Below the pieces are notes generated by a model. That model was not told where the DNA came from, made no database searches, and was given only the letters and a program-made list of their open reading frames with translations. Positions 22,801-34,207 of a stretch of DNA of 64,000 nt are shown here, piece by piece. The DNA is from Symsagittifera roscoffensis (lineage: Eukaryota; Xenacoelomorpha; Acoela; Convolutidae). Each line of letters opens with the position of its first letter. Position 1 is the first letter of the stretch. The stretch covers positions 36,173,888-36,237,887 of the forward strand of contig NC_087065.1 in assembly GCF_963678635.1 (NCBI RefSeq), written 5' to 3'. The position numbers and the translations under genes were made by a program.

Positions 22801-25800
22801 ACTGTTAATTTTACACAAACCTTCTGACAACCCCCGATGATCTTAAAAATGACCATAACTTTGTCAAACTGGCAAAATATTCGACTCAGTAGCTTACCGG
22901 GTACTTTTGAAGAGCTTGCTGCAGGACTTCGCGGGCCCCGTTGAAATCACCTTCAACTTTGGCTTTGAACCTGGCAAGCTTCAAGGTCAAATATACGTAT
23001 GGATCCCTGGAGCGGGTGTTGTTGATGGCCGACTGGAGCGCCTCACTGGCCTTGGTTAGATTCCACATGCGTCTGTATACTCCTGCTTTCAGCACTGGGA
23101 TCTTCACCACTTCTCGGTGGAAGTTCTCAAGATTTGTAACTACTTTGACCGCATTCTCCTTGAAGCCTGCAATCAAAAACTTTACAGCAAAGCCAGCTAA
23201 ACAACTAGTAGGTTGCAGTTTAAATTATGTATTTTAATTGCCAACAGTCTCTAAATCAAGCTTTCCGAGTTGATCAAAAATTGAGCTTGTTTCAAGATCA
23301 AAAACTTTAAAAGGAAGAAACAAAAACTAACCGTGATTCTCTTCAAAATAGGCCCACTGCAAATGGAAATTGATCTTTTTTGGAAGATGTATATTGCCTG
23401 CTCTCGAGAAAACTTCCTGTGCTTTTTCAATTAGTTGGTTGTTTTCCAGATACGACACATACTAAAATATTGCAAAAATTGTTAGTTTTTAATCTAGCGT
23501 AACGAGCTACCTGAAACTCATGTTTCAATAATGAAAATAATTTCTTTATTTGTAGGCCAATGTTCAACTGGTTTTACCGCTCCTCGTGGCCAATCAAGTC
23601 ATTGCACGACTTCGCCCGAAGACCTCTAACACACATTCTTGGTCGCATCTCGGCTAGTAGTCCTTTTGGCTCGTCATCGGGGCTTTTAATTCAATCAGCG
23701 CTCAATAGTTACCCATAATTGTTTCATTCTGCGCCCAATTTACAAATAAACCAGTCGCTAAAAAATCTTACAATTTCGATTGTTAAAATGTAATTGAATT
23801 AGGGAAGAATACTCATTACGATTCGCAGATAGTCCTTTAACTTTCCCGTAGTTTGCCTGATGGTGCTGAAAGTTGAAGATTAAACATATCAACAAAAACT
23901 TCGGCAAATTGCTACTTTTGTCAACTATGCCAATAATATGTCTGCCCGTCAACGTAGAACCATCATTTAGGCCAAATTTTCTTGATATATCTCGAAATTT
24001 TTAAATATATTTTCAAATATAAGTCAATATTTCACGCCAATGTTCAGAGTCACACACAGGCCAAGACCTTCCATGTCAATCATTGAGCTACAATGGTTCG
24101 CTTCAGCTGCTTCGGAAAAGGACAAAACAATTAAAATTAATCCAGGTAAATATTTTGCAATTATATAAAATTGTTGTGACGTCGTGTTCCAGAAGCGTAA
24201 TACGAACCTTGAGCCAGTAGTCTTCATAATAGCAACAGGTAATGACACATCTTTCGAATAGATACAATACTCTGAGTCGAGTCACCCCTTCCTCCCCCGC
24301 CTCTTCGCGGGACACCATGCTCTTGATGTACTCCTTCCACGCATTCAGCTGACCTCGCTCCAGGGGCTTCACGTGGAAGTAGTTTCTTCGCAGCTGCAAC
24401 AACAAGTATGCTTATGATTCTCTTAAGTATGCTTATGAGAACACGACCAAAAAGCAGCTCTATCAAGTGAAATAAGAAAAAGTAGAAGTAAGCCTCGAAT
24501 TAGCAAAAACTCGGCTACGTGTAGGATTCGAATACGCGCCCTTCTGCAATCAAGAGATTTTGAGTCTCACGCACTATCCCCTCAGCCACTCAGGCTTAAC
24601 TACCGACAAACACTAGTCACCAATAAAGCAGCTACATATGCTAACAAATGCTAATGCGATTCAGCACCAAATACAAACAAACTCAATTTTGCAATAAATA
24701 ACTTGGAATATAACAAACTGAAGGCATCCACACTAACTTTGCATATAACAAATTGCAAAGCATAGAGTCACATTATGTATAAATTATGCATTTCAAAAAA
24801 TTGCGAGATATATTGAGTCAGAAAATTTCTGAAATCGAGTTTTCATAATTGTGATGTTGTTTGAAACAAATAACTTTTTTCGGTTTATTTGATGAATTAA
24901 AAATGCATCAACTGTGCTAACTTATTACTATTCAAAAGCCAAAGCACATGCTATCAAAAAGCTGTAAAGGTGCCCACCATTATTGGGGTGCCGCACCATA
25001 AAACTGCCGCACCAATATTCGAATGGACTTCGGTCGGAAAAAAAGAAGGTTCGTACAAACACACTAGCATCGCAAGTGTAAATAAAACAAAATACACACA
25101 GAGGCCAAACTGATCTTGTCACCACTTGTAGTACAACTAGACTTATCAAAATGAATGAAATTAATTGCGAAAAAAACATACCCAAGTAATATAATGCAAA
25201 ATAAGAATCAGAAAAAAATTAACCAAGCTGTGACAAAGCCCAAAAAACCTGAGCAGAATCTATTCATGCCGCTTTTTTGAAATTCATAACTAATCAAAAA
25301 ATTTTATGCCTCCCCCTTCCCCTAATAACACACAAAGGCACCCAAAAACTTTTTTCGCGCATCAAACGATTCAAAAAGAGGTTACTAAGCCGATATAAAA
25401 CACGTCGAAATCTATTAAGCCGAAAAAAGAACAAAATTCAACAAACCGCGTGGTAAAAATACAACCAAAGTAGGAAGCGCGGAGGGGAGTGAAAAGATTG
25501 TTTCCCTGAAACGACCCAAATTAAGGTCACTAAGTTGACAAAAAATAGGCCGAAATAAATTGAGCCGAATAAAGTTTTTAAGCGAAACAAAAAAAATGCC
25601 TAATCAAGTTAAGTAAAATTACAACTTGAAGAAATAAGCCAAACACTAAAAGCAACCTTGAAGAAAAATGAGAGCAGCAACAAAAACTATTTCGATGATG
25701 TGGCAACTAAGTCGACAAAAGATGGGAAGAAAAAAAAACATTGGCAGACAATTTTATATGAAGCAGAATATTTCCCGTTAAAAAACGAGTCCGGATCACA

Positions 25801-28800
25801 TTCGAACCCAGGACCTTGGCCATCCCAGGCGTATTCGATAACTCCAGGCTCAGGCTAAGAGGCCAGGAACGCTAAAAAATATGAATTACTTTAAGACAAA
25901 GTTCCAATAGAGATGAGTCCTGTGAGAAAAAGCTATTTACGGGAAAAAGTCTAGTTTGCAATACCCTTGCTTATCTCCAGAATACACATAGCCAACAGGC
26001 ACTGGAAAATGAACTAAAGGAAGCAGAAAAAAAATGTTCACGGCATTTTCGAAGAAATTGAAGCTCTAAAGAGAGCTTAATATTTACAATGCTCTTATCC
26101 AGATCAAAGATCTACAAACTTCAAAATTCTTTTATGATTGACACTTTTTCGATGAAACATACGCAAAAACTGAATCAACAAGTTCTGCTGGAAACTCAAA
26201 ATTTACTGAAAACAGTCGGTAGCGCGTTTATCGCCAGCTGCATATCTTTGGGGGTCATGTCTCACTTTACATTACTTGATAGACATATTTATGATTATTT
26301 AGGGTTTGTAGTGAATGGTAGCTTTGTGAAACATTCCGAACCTTGTACGTTTTGTACACTTCTGCACGCTAACCGACTCGTTAGTTAAAATTTCTGTGGT
26401 TAAAAAAAGAGTGGTATTAATTGGCTACCCATTTTTATTGGAGAGAATAAATTGCTTCTTTCTTTTAGCATATGAAATTGAAATATGCTTAAAAAACTCA
26501 GAAGTCAAATTGTCTAGACATAAACTTGAATGTGAACAAATACTGCATCTAAAAAAAATCCACTTCATTCAATCACTCATTCACTTGATTTATTTTCGTT
26601 AAGTTTTAATGATTTAGGATGTTTTCAAACAAAAATAATCCGCACTGACACGCAACCGAAAGCGTATTTTTTCTGCGGGTCCTGCCGCTTGATGATAAAA
26701 TTCAGGACTGGTGATTATGGGATTAATAATTGCGACTTTACAGCATTTAGATTCGGTTCAGCTTCAGCCTATCATGAAAATATGTCGCGACAAGGGAATC
26801 ATCCAGGGTGGAAATCCTTTTTTCATTAGAAAAAATTCAATTTCGAAATTTTTTGACATAGGCGAGCCGAGCTTCGCATCCTTTGCGATCAAAAATATAT
26901 GCCAGACAAACTTTTATACATTCCTCATTTTTCATCTGACAAATTCACCCGCAAATAGGTAATTTTCAAAAACTGGGAATCATTTAATAGAAAAAATAAT
27001 TTGGTCGCTTAAAAATGAAACAGATAACAGACAGTTGGAAAGAGTCAATGAACGCAAGAAAACAGAAAACGCAACTTTTTGAAGAAAAAAAACTTCAACT
27101 TTTGAAGTTCCAAGCAAAATTTCAAGAACAATTCCTCTAGAACAACTCCTCCTTCGAAATTCCTCTTTGAATTTCATGAACAATTTATGATTGACACTTT
27201 TTTGATAAAATTAACCCACTTCGAGTAAACTGGATCAAAAAATAAATTTCATATTCCGCTGGGAAATCTGCAAACTAAAATCCACTTTCGGAACTAGAAG
27301 TCTATCACGTTTTTCAAGAGCTTTACACTTTTGCAGTTCGAGTTCGACAGTGGTGTTTGCTTTCCTTTTAACAAAGGAAATGAGGTGAACTTAAAAAAAG
27401 TCAGACAGCGAAAAAATAATCACCAAGACCTATATAAGAGAATTCACTACGTTCATGACTCTTGAAAACTTCAACTTTCGAATTTCAACGCAACAGATTA
27501 TTAACTTAAACTTTTGTGAATTTTAAGAACAATTGATGATTGACGCTTTATATATAACATAAACGCAATTTGAGAAAACTGGATCAATAGGCAAATTTTT
27601 AATTTGCTGGGAAATTTGAAAAAAAAAATTCCGAAAATAGAAGTCATTCACATACACTTGCTGTTCGATAGTGGATTTTGCCTTCCTTTTAACAAAGTAA
27701 ATGAAAAGAAATCAAAACTCAAACCGCGAAAAAGGAACTTTTTCCAGGAGGAAGCCATCACGACCTATATAAGGTCTTCACTACGTTCAACGACTTTAAA
27801 ACACACAAATAAAATCACTACGTTCATCGACCAAATAAGTGTATTGCACTTCGTTGATTGACACTTAACCAGTATTGATATCCCTTTTCTATGCAAAATA
27901 AAAGTTTATATCAGCAATGTAAGCCTGATCGTAAAAAAGTGTGATAACTCAAAACTTGGTGAAAATTGCATTTCTTTTTTAAACCCTAAGTTAAACGTAG
28001 GGGCAATGTAGTACTTTAACGTCTAAAAACGGGCCCGTAAAAGCTTAAAGGTCTCTTTTTTACGCTAACCTGTTCCTCGAAAGGCATTATTTTTTCGATT
28101 TCTTTCTTCAATTTTCCATATGCCTCTGTCCTCCTTTCCAAAACAATCATCTTCATCTTCTCCTCGGCCTCTTCTGACAAACGACTCGGAAGTTTCGACT
28201 TCTCGCTTACTTCAGTCTTCACTTCCGGTTCATTCTTTACTATATTCTCATCTTCAAAATTCGACTCTTCAACTTTTTCTTTAGTCTCATTCTCGTTTTC
28301 CAAGTCCTCTGAGGACTGTGCAAAGGAGTTAGTTTTGTCTTCTTCTTTCACGCAGGGTTCTGATTCCATCTTAATGTCTTCTGTCGGAAGCAGTTTCATC
28401 AGGTCCTTCAGTTCTTCCTCCGACACTAGCTCCATCACACTTTGACACCTGATATGTGATTTGAACCTACAGCCAGAAAAAAAGGGGTTCTTTTAACAAA
28501 TTTTTAATACAGCACACTTCGTGGTGGGAAGACATTTGTGCCTCGCTTGATTTTCCCACTCAGAAATTTAGAGCTATTTTTCAACTTTAGATATAAATCA
28601 GCTATTGCTTATTTCTCCGTGACTTATTTGCCTCGCTGAACATCTCTAGGCATAAAAGTTTGATATAGATCTGCTGAAAGAAAACTATGAACCTAATCTA
28701 AAAAAAGATCCAGAATTTTTTGGGAAAAAGTGAAAATCTCAAATATCAATCTTAAAAATCTGAAACCTGAGTAGAGATGACTCACTTTTCGAAGTGTTCA

Positions 28801-31800
28801 GCGTGTTTCTGTGTTGGCACTCGGAGTAATCTGTCGTAGATTGCGGTGACGTTGGCGAATTGGCCTCCATCCCTCTCCCAGTTGACAAATTCGTCCCATA
28901 GTCTATCGCTCTTGAAGTCATTCCCACAGGCCGACAACGCCCTCTCGTACAAACTGAACACAAAACGGCTTTCTTTTTAACACCCCCAAAAATAGTTAAC
29001 ATATAATACAAAAATCCTAGTACTTAAACTCTACGCCCATCAAAACAAAACACCTTGTACTAAGTACCTGTTAAAATTGGTACAAAGATCCTAAACAGGG
29101 CGAAAACTTGCACAAGGCATTCTTCAACTTTGTGACCTTGGCATGAACGCCTGAAATGTAAGATGCAATTAAAGGAGCTTAATGATTTTCTTACCTTCTT
29201 ATATTGGATGTGTTCTCCTGAGCCTTCTCTGAGAAGAGTGTATTGGCTGCAAACTTGATATAATGGATCCACAAGTCCACACTTAAAGGTATAGCGGTCA
29301 CTCCACGCTCAAAAACCTGAAAACAATCTAATTAAGTACATACCTGAGTGACAACATCTTTTTCTTTTCGCTAGTGAGAGCGGACTAAATTCGGTAATAA
29401 TCTATTTCCGAACTGTTAATTTAAGCAAAACTAATGCAAAAAAAGAGAACTAACACAAGGGCAGAGGAGATGTTCATTTTGAGAAAAACAAGTCTCGAAA
29501 ATGTTCATTTTGAGGAAAACATGTTCATCAACACAACAAAATCACCAGCTTCAGAAAAATATTACACACAGGCTAAGCGGAGCTTCGAACCACTTGCGAT
29601 AACTTCTAGTGTATAACTTGATGTTAATGACCGCTAATGCAGAGGAGCTTTCTACTACCCCTTATCTCATTGAATCCACAATATCAGATTTGGGAGAAAA
29701 GTTTTACAGACCAGTCAAAATCTTTAAAAAAAAAAATTTTTTGTCACAAAATCAAAATTTTTACTTTTCCGAGGGCCTTAACTTTTGTTTTTTTTTTGGA
29801 GTCAAAAAATCAAAAATCAGATTTTTCAGAGGGCGATAACTTCTTGTGAAAAACTATTGTTAGTGTCCGCAAATGCAGAGGAGCTTCCCATTTCCTCGTA
29901 TCTCATTGTACTCACAATATCAGATTTGAGAGGTTAGTTTTCGAGAAGTCAAGAAGATCCACAAAACAGTCAAAAACCAAAAATTTGACTATTCCGAGGG
30001 CCATAACTATGCGTGCAAAAAATTTGGTCGTAGCAACTTATGCAGGGAGCTTTTCAAACCAGTTCTTTCCATTGAAAGCAAAAACTCATATTTGAGAGAG
30101 TTAGTTTTCCAGAAAAAGAAAAAAATATGGGTCAAATATTTCCCCACACTTTTTTTCAACGGCAGTAGACAGAGGGGTCAAGTAAAAAGACTCTAGGGGA
30201 GTGTCCAGGCACATAGAAAAATAAGCGTTATTTCAATTGATACTCATTTTTTGAAAATCAGGATAATTTTCTGAGAGAAACTTAAACTTTTGCAAAAATT
30301 TTCCAAAACGAAAAAACAAGAAATTTCAACAATTGGTAAATATACAACCAACTTGAAAAATGCAAAGGGTAGTGCTGAAATTGTTTTGATCTTGAAACGT
30401 CCCAAAATTAGGTCATTAAGCCGATGAATAAATTGACTGAAAAAATTTTGGCTGAGGAATCTTTTTAGCGAAACAAAAAACAGGAAATATGAAGTCAAGG
30501 TAAGTGAAATTACAAAATGTAGGTGTAAATCAAACACTGAAAATAACATCAAAAATGCGCGTGGAAAAAAACATTTTCAAGGTGTGACAACTAATTCGCC
30601 GACAACAGATAAGCAGACAAATAATTGGCCGACAATTTTTTTTGAAACAGAATATTTCCCGTTTGAAAAAAAACAGGTCCTGGTCAGACTCGAACCCAGG
30701 ACTTTGCCGTCCCAGCCATATTCGTTACCTCCAAGCCAAGTTGGCCAGGAATGCTGAGAAATTTGAATACATTATGATATGAAACAATATGATATGAAAC
30801 AAATTATGATATGAAACAAACATGATACTCATGAAACAACTCATCTCTATGAAACAACGTAGAGATGAGTCCTGTGGCCAAAGTTTTTTACGGAAAAAAG
30901 TCTAGTACCACGTTGCAATACCCTTGCTTATCGCAAGGGTAAAGAAACATTCATCAAGCGGCAACTAAGCCCACAAAATTTGGGTAAATTCCCTTTGAGC
31001 CGAAACCCCAAAATTTTTGTCATAAAAATCTAGATCTATCAAGTTCTGAAATTCTAGTTTTTATCCTGTTGTCTATTTCTGGGAGGGGGCATTTCCTTTC
31101 AAAGGACACAAGATTAGGTCACTAAGCCAATATAACAAAACCCGAAACTATATAGGCCGAATAAAGTTTTCGAACGAAAAAAAAATAGGAATTATACAAA
31201 GTCAGGAGTTAGAAGAATTACACATTACAGGAATAAATCAAAAACACTTTCAATCACAGTTATACTGCCCGAAGCACAAGAAAATCCGTGATGTGACAAC
31301 TAAGCCGACAAAAAACAGACAGACAGACGATATGTCGACGATTTCGTGAAATGGGGAATTTTCAGTTTAAAAAAAACAGGCCCTGGAATTCGAACATAGG
31401 ACTGAACCTCTACTGAAAATTAGTGTGGAAAACGGAAAAATTCAGACTAGTTTTTCTCTACACAGCTATCTTTTTGGATCTCTATGATTATAAAAGCTTT
31501 AATATCATACCATACTTGAACTCCTACAAAATATCTTTTAGATAGTCAAAGCGTGTTGGAAAAAACCTAAACTACCGGTTAATCTGATCCTTCCCGTTTC
31601 GTTAAAGGGTCGGAACAAAAAATATATAGATATTTTCTATCGTTTTTCCAAGAGGGAAATTTGGCCGGTGATGCGTGAAATATAGCTTTCCTAATGAAAT
31701 CCTAAAAGTGTTCGTTGCGGTAGTCGAGTAAGTGAACACTCAATTCTTCACGGACTGCGAAAATTGAAGCAGCATTTTTAGAACCAATTTTAGTTTGCCA

Positions 31801-33511
31801 AATGAGCAGAGAAAAACGTCATCAGTATAATGTCCAAGGATGTTTTCAGTCAATTTACCAATATACCTTAGTGCACTGATAATAATGTTGAACTACTCAT
31901 AATGGTACACACTGACTTTCTGAACGTCGTGGGTGGGCAAGCCTCTCTTCTTGAGTATATCTGAGTACTTCTTCCAGTATCCGAAGCAGAGCGGGTATCT
32001 GTCCAGGAACACATCGTATGCCTGCGTGATCTCCTTCACCTCCTCACACGACTCAGAAGTAGCCAGCAGCTTCGTCCAACTGTCGAAGTCTGAAACAGTT
32101 CATATGATATAAATAACGAAAAATCCAAATTAGATCAGCCATTTGCCCTTGACTTGGTCTCTGTCCCTTTTTAATATCGAGTCATGCAATTTGACGCACA
32201 TCTAATGTTTTCACCTTTAGGTATAACTTAGAGCTTCGCTCTTTCAGTAGTCGTCAGAAAGCAACAATGAACATGATCGATAATTTTCTCAAACAATAGT
32301 TTTTTTTCTACGAGCTACCTTATAATTCGTCTCGCTTTGAAGCGAAAAAAAGTTGTCGCGCTTTAAAGAGAAAAAAAACGTTGTAACGTGGTACCTGTGA
32401 AGTCCTGACTGACTTGAGCCCAGAGATCGTCCAGTCCAGGCACAGATGACAGACCCAGTCTGCCCCCCGATGATTCTTCATTCTCTTCTCCATTTTGACT
32501 CTCCTGCTCTTGGTTCTGGTTATCGCTCACAGATGTCCCTTCCTCTAAAGGGTAACTCCGCTTCCTGTCCTGCAAATCACAAACTCTTTTCTAGAAAAAG
32601 ACTTGTAAGACCTGTAATTTTTGCGGAATGAAACTTTTCGCCAAATGAAACATAGCCTGACTGTTTTGAAATGTGGCATGCATGGTAACTGACCAATTCT
32701 ACACACATTGGTTTTCATTAAAACCTTGTAACATCAATGATTCACACACAAAATCTTTTATGTGCCAATGAGAGACTGGAAAATAGCTTTTTTCTAATTC
32801 AAACGTTTTTCGGAATAAAACATTTGAATTGAGAAAACCGAACAATTTTTCAACAAAATTAACTTGTAATTTTACGAGGGCGTGAAAAACTGAAAAAGAA
32901 CCGTAGACTTTTTAGCTTTCAATAGGTAAATAAAACACTAAGATAAAAAAAAATCAATATTAATTGCCATCAGCTTATGTTACTCCAAAAATTCTTGCGA
33001 GCGATTCTGCTAGATATAAAGTGAGACAAGAAGGCTGCAATAGAATCTAGGCAACAATTCGATATATGAAGATTCAAAGTCAAATCTCATTACTAACCAT
33101 TCCCACGGCGTCTTCAGCCGTATTAGTTGCTTCTGTCCCATAATCCTGCGTGGCCACAGTTGCGGGGTATGACCAACCTTGCTGGGCATAGTATGCCTCC
33201 GCGGCCTGGTCATACGTTCCCTGTTCTGCGGATGTCACCGTTGTCGGAGCTACATAGGGGTTATAGTACGTATTTTCACTATTTGTGTTGTATCCGCTCT
33301 GTGGACCATAAGCTTCTGAATCAATTCCAGCCTTAGCTGCTATTTCTGTGGTATGTTTATCTGCGCTTAGTGGTTCCGTAGAATTGTTGTTCGAGGAATC
33401 GACTACGTCGGCTTTCATCTCTTCGTCTTTGACAGTCGAGGTTATTTTGGAGGCATCGTCACTTTCAGTGCCTGGCTTTGAAACGCACATTTCATTTGAG
33501 ATGTCTGTCAT
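19825..33511 (-). CDS. PRPF39: PRPF39 pre-mRNA-processing factor 39
   Basis: Twelve minus-strand exons: 33511-33098, 32569-32395, 32089-31917, 29316-29195, 28953-28786, 28448-28070, 24393-24208, 23461-23332, 23166-22898, 22730-22543, 20450-20213 and 19965-19825. All join in frame with GT-AG sites, giving about 860 residues from ATG 33511 to TGA. PRPF39 (yeast Prp39/Prp42 relative) is a nuclear protein of HAT repeats that acts with U1 snRNP in 5' splice-site recognition. Diagnostic blocks: [46 protein letters not shown] with [47 protein letters not shown] and [16 protein letters not shown]. The N-terminus is acidic and Ala/Tyr-rich. Exon 6 has a long acidic Glu/Lys stretch before IMPFEEQ. The C-terminus is Gln/Tyr/Pro-rich ([15 protein letters not shown]), as in animal PRPF39. 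Introns carry SINEs and a copied exon fragment. Confidence 0.95.
20451..22542. other. PRPF39 intron 10
   Basis: AT-rich intron. Low-complexity stretches and several weakly repeated words (for example AAACTGGATCAATAGATAAATT-like sequence shared with about 27220-27600) suggest old dispersed repeats. A degenerate tRNA-like head lies near 22315-22385. Confidence 0.45.
22315..22385 (-). repeat. Degenerate tRNA-like SINE head
   Basis: On the minus strand TAGTGATTAAGGCGGTCGCA resembles an A-box region and GTGCGTTTGAGCCCC a B-box region at roughly tRNA spacing. It cannot fold as an intact tRNA as far as I can see, so it is probably a SINE relic in PRPF39 intron 10. Confidence 0.35.
24440..24605 (-). 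repeat. tRNA-derived SINE, family 1 (second copy)
   Basis: On the minus strand the head reads GCCTGAGTGGCTGAGGGGAT (A-box region) and later GTATTCGAATCC (B-box). It is followed by CACGTAGCCGAG and a tail ending near AGAGCTGCTTTTTGGTCGTG. It matches the 17290-17450 copy in head, junction and tail. It lies in PRPF39 intron 6, just outside exon 7. Confidence 0.65.
25350..25975 (-). repeat. SINE family 2, long copy with tRNA-like head
   Basis: About 600 bp. Read on the minus strand it begins near GCAAGGGTATTGCAAAC and contains a tRNA-like segment with AGCCTGGAGTTATCGAATAC (A-box region) and CTGGGTTCGAATGTGATCC (B-box region). The long body has recurring TTCGGC/GGCTTA words. The copy at 30380-30940 matches in the same order, including GATGAGTCCTGTG at one end, and partial copies occur at 31090-31420, 38170-38540 and 42675-43045. 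Confidence 0.6.
26711..26810 (+). pseudogene. Stray copy of repeat-gene exon F inside PRPF39 intron
   Basis: The plus strand encodes [20 protein letters not shown], nearly the same as LEHLDSVQLEHFMKLCRDKG in exon F of the helical-repeat gene (39300-39544). DNA similarity runs from about GTGATTATGGGATTAATAAT to CAGGGTG, including the first bases of the splice donor, where GTGAGT has become GTGGAA. It is a diverged partial duplicate, on the opposite strand to PRPF39, and has no flanking exon partner. It is older than the three cassettes at 38-48 kb, which are nearly identical to each other. Confidence 0.8.
30380..30940 (-). repeat. SINE family 2, second long copy
   Basis: Same order of segments as 25350-25975: GATGAGTCCTGTG end, tRNA-like block with a GGGTTCGAG-type B box (seen on plus as ACTCGAACCCAGGAC), a TTTCCCGTTTGA segment and an AT-rich body with GGTCATTAAGCCGATGAATA. 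Diverged from the first copy. Confidence 0.6.
31090..31420 (-). repeat. SINE family 2, partial copy
   Basis: It contains GGTCACTAAGCCAATATAAC, GGCCGAATAAAG and a degraded B-box region (GAATTCGAACATAGGAC on plus), in the same order as the long copies, but lacks the distal tRNA-like half. Confidence 0.5.
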
Positions 33512-34207
33512 TTCAAATCTGAAAAAGTCTACATTTAGAGCAAACCCAAAAATTAGATCACTGAATGAAAAAAATCAACGTTGAATTGATTACAGTTTAG
33601 AAAAATGGATGAGTTGGTTAGCCTAATAGGTACGGCGGGTGTCTCATCTTGAACGCGAAAAAAAAAACGAATCGAATACGCTAAAATTCTCGTGCAAAAT
33701 TCATTTTTATCTTTATCGTTCAAGCATATCTATAGCTATATTATCTTTTATTTCGCTTATCCGCTCAGTATTTATTGTATTGACTTTAACTTTTATGGTC
33801 GATACTAACTACTCCATGATCGATAATAACACAGTTAATAACACAGTTATCGATAATAACTACTCCTGACTTATAAGTTCACTATTGATAATTAACTTCA
33901 ATGTAATTAAGTTAGAGAGAGGGCTCTTTTCCATTTCCCCCACTTTTCATTTTCAGTTTTGAAACACTTTTCTTAAACTGTCATAATGTAATGAAATTTA
34001 GCATGGTGAACAACTTAATTATCGTGAATACTTTTGTTCTTCATACCTTCCTGCATTCAGCCATAATAACACGGAAGACCGCTAAGAAAATGGAAAATTT
34101 GAATGTGGGGGAAAATGGAAAAGAGCCAAGGATACTCCGAAACACCGGTAGTGTTACACTAAATTGAGTATCATTAACGTAACCAAATTTTTAACCGTCC
34201 GCGCAAT
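33512..34207. promoter_or_regulatory. Head-to-head promoter region of PRPF39 and repeat-protein gene
   Basis: The PRPF39 start codon (minus, 33511) and the start of the helical-repeat gene (plus, 34208) are 696 bp apart and divergent. The spacer therefore holds both 5' untranslated regions and promoters. No CpG-rich block or clear TATA box stands out. ATCGATAATAAC repeats occur around 33800-33870, and a tRNA-like A-box word (GAGTTGGTTAGCCTAATAGG) sits at about 33610. Confidence 0.55.

Larger units (their letters stand above)
24606..28069. other. PRPF39 intron 6, remaining sequence
   Basis: A long AT-rich intron holding the SINE family 2 copy at 25350-25975 and the exon-F fragment at 26711-26810 (separate entries). 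Two stretches near 20690-21130 and 27000-27500 share words such as CACTTTCGGAACTA and CTTCACTACGTTCA, so a further dispersed repeat is likely. No gene is supported. Confidence 0.45.
29317..31916. other. PRPF39 intron 3 with tandem and dispersed repeats
   Basis: It includes a diverged tandem repeat of about 240 bp at 29636-30080, recognised by GCAGAGGAGCTT, then TCTCATTG and CAATATCAGATTTG, then CCGAGGGCC...AACT, recurring in that order. Then come SINE family 2 copies at 30380-30940 and 31090-31420. No coding exon is supported; splicing from 31917 to 29316 preserves the PRPF39 frame. Confidence 0.5.
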
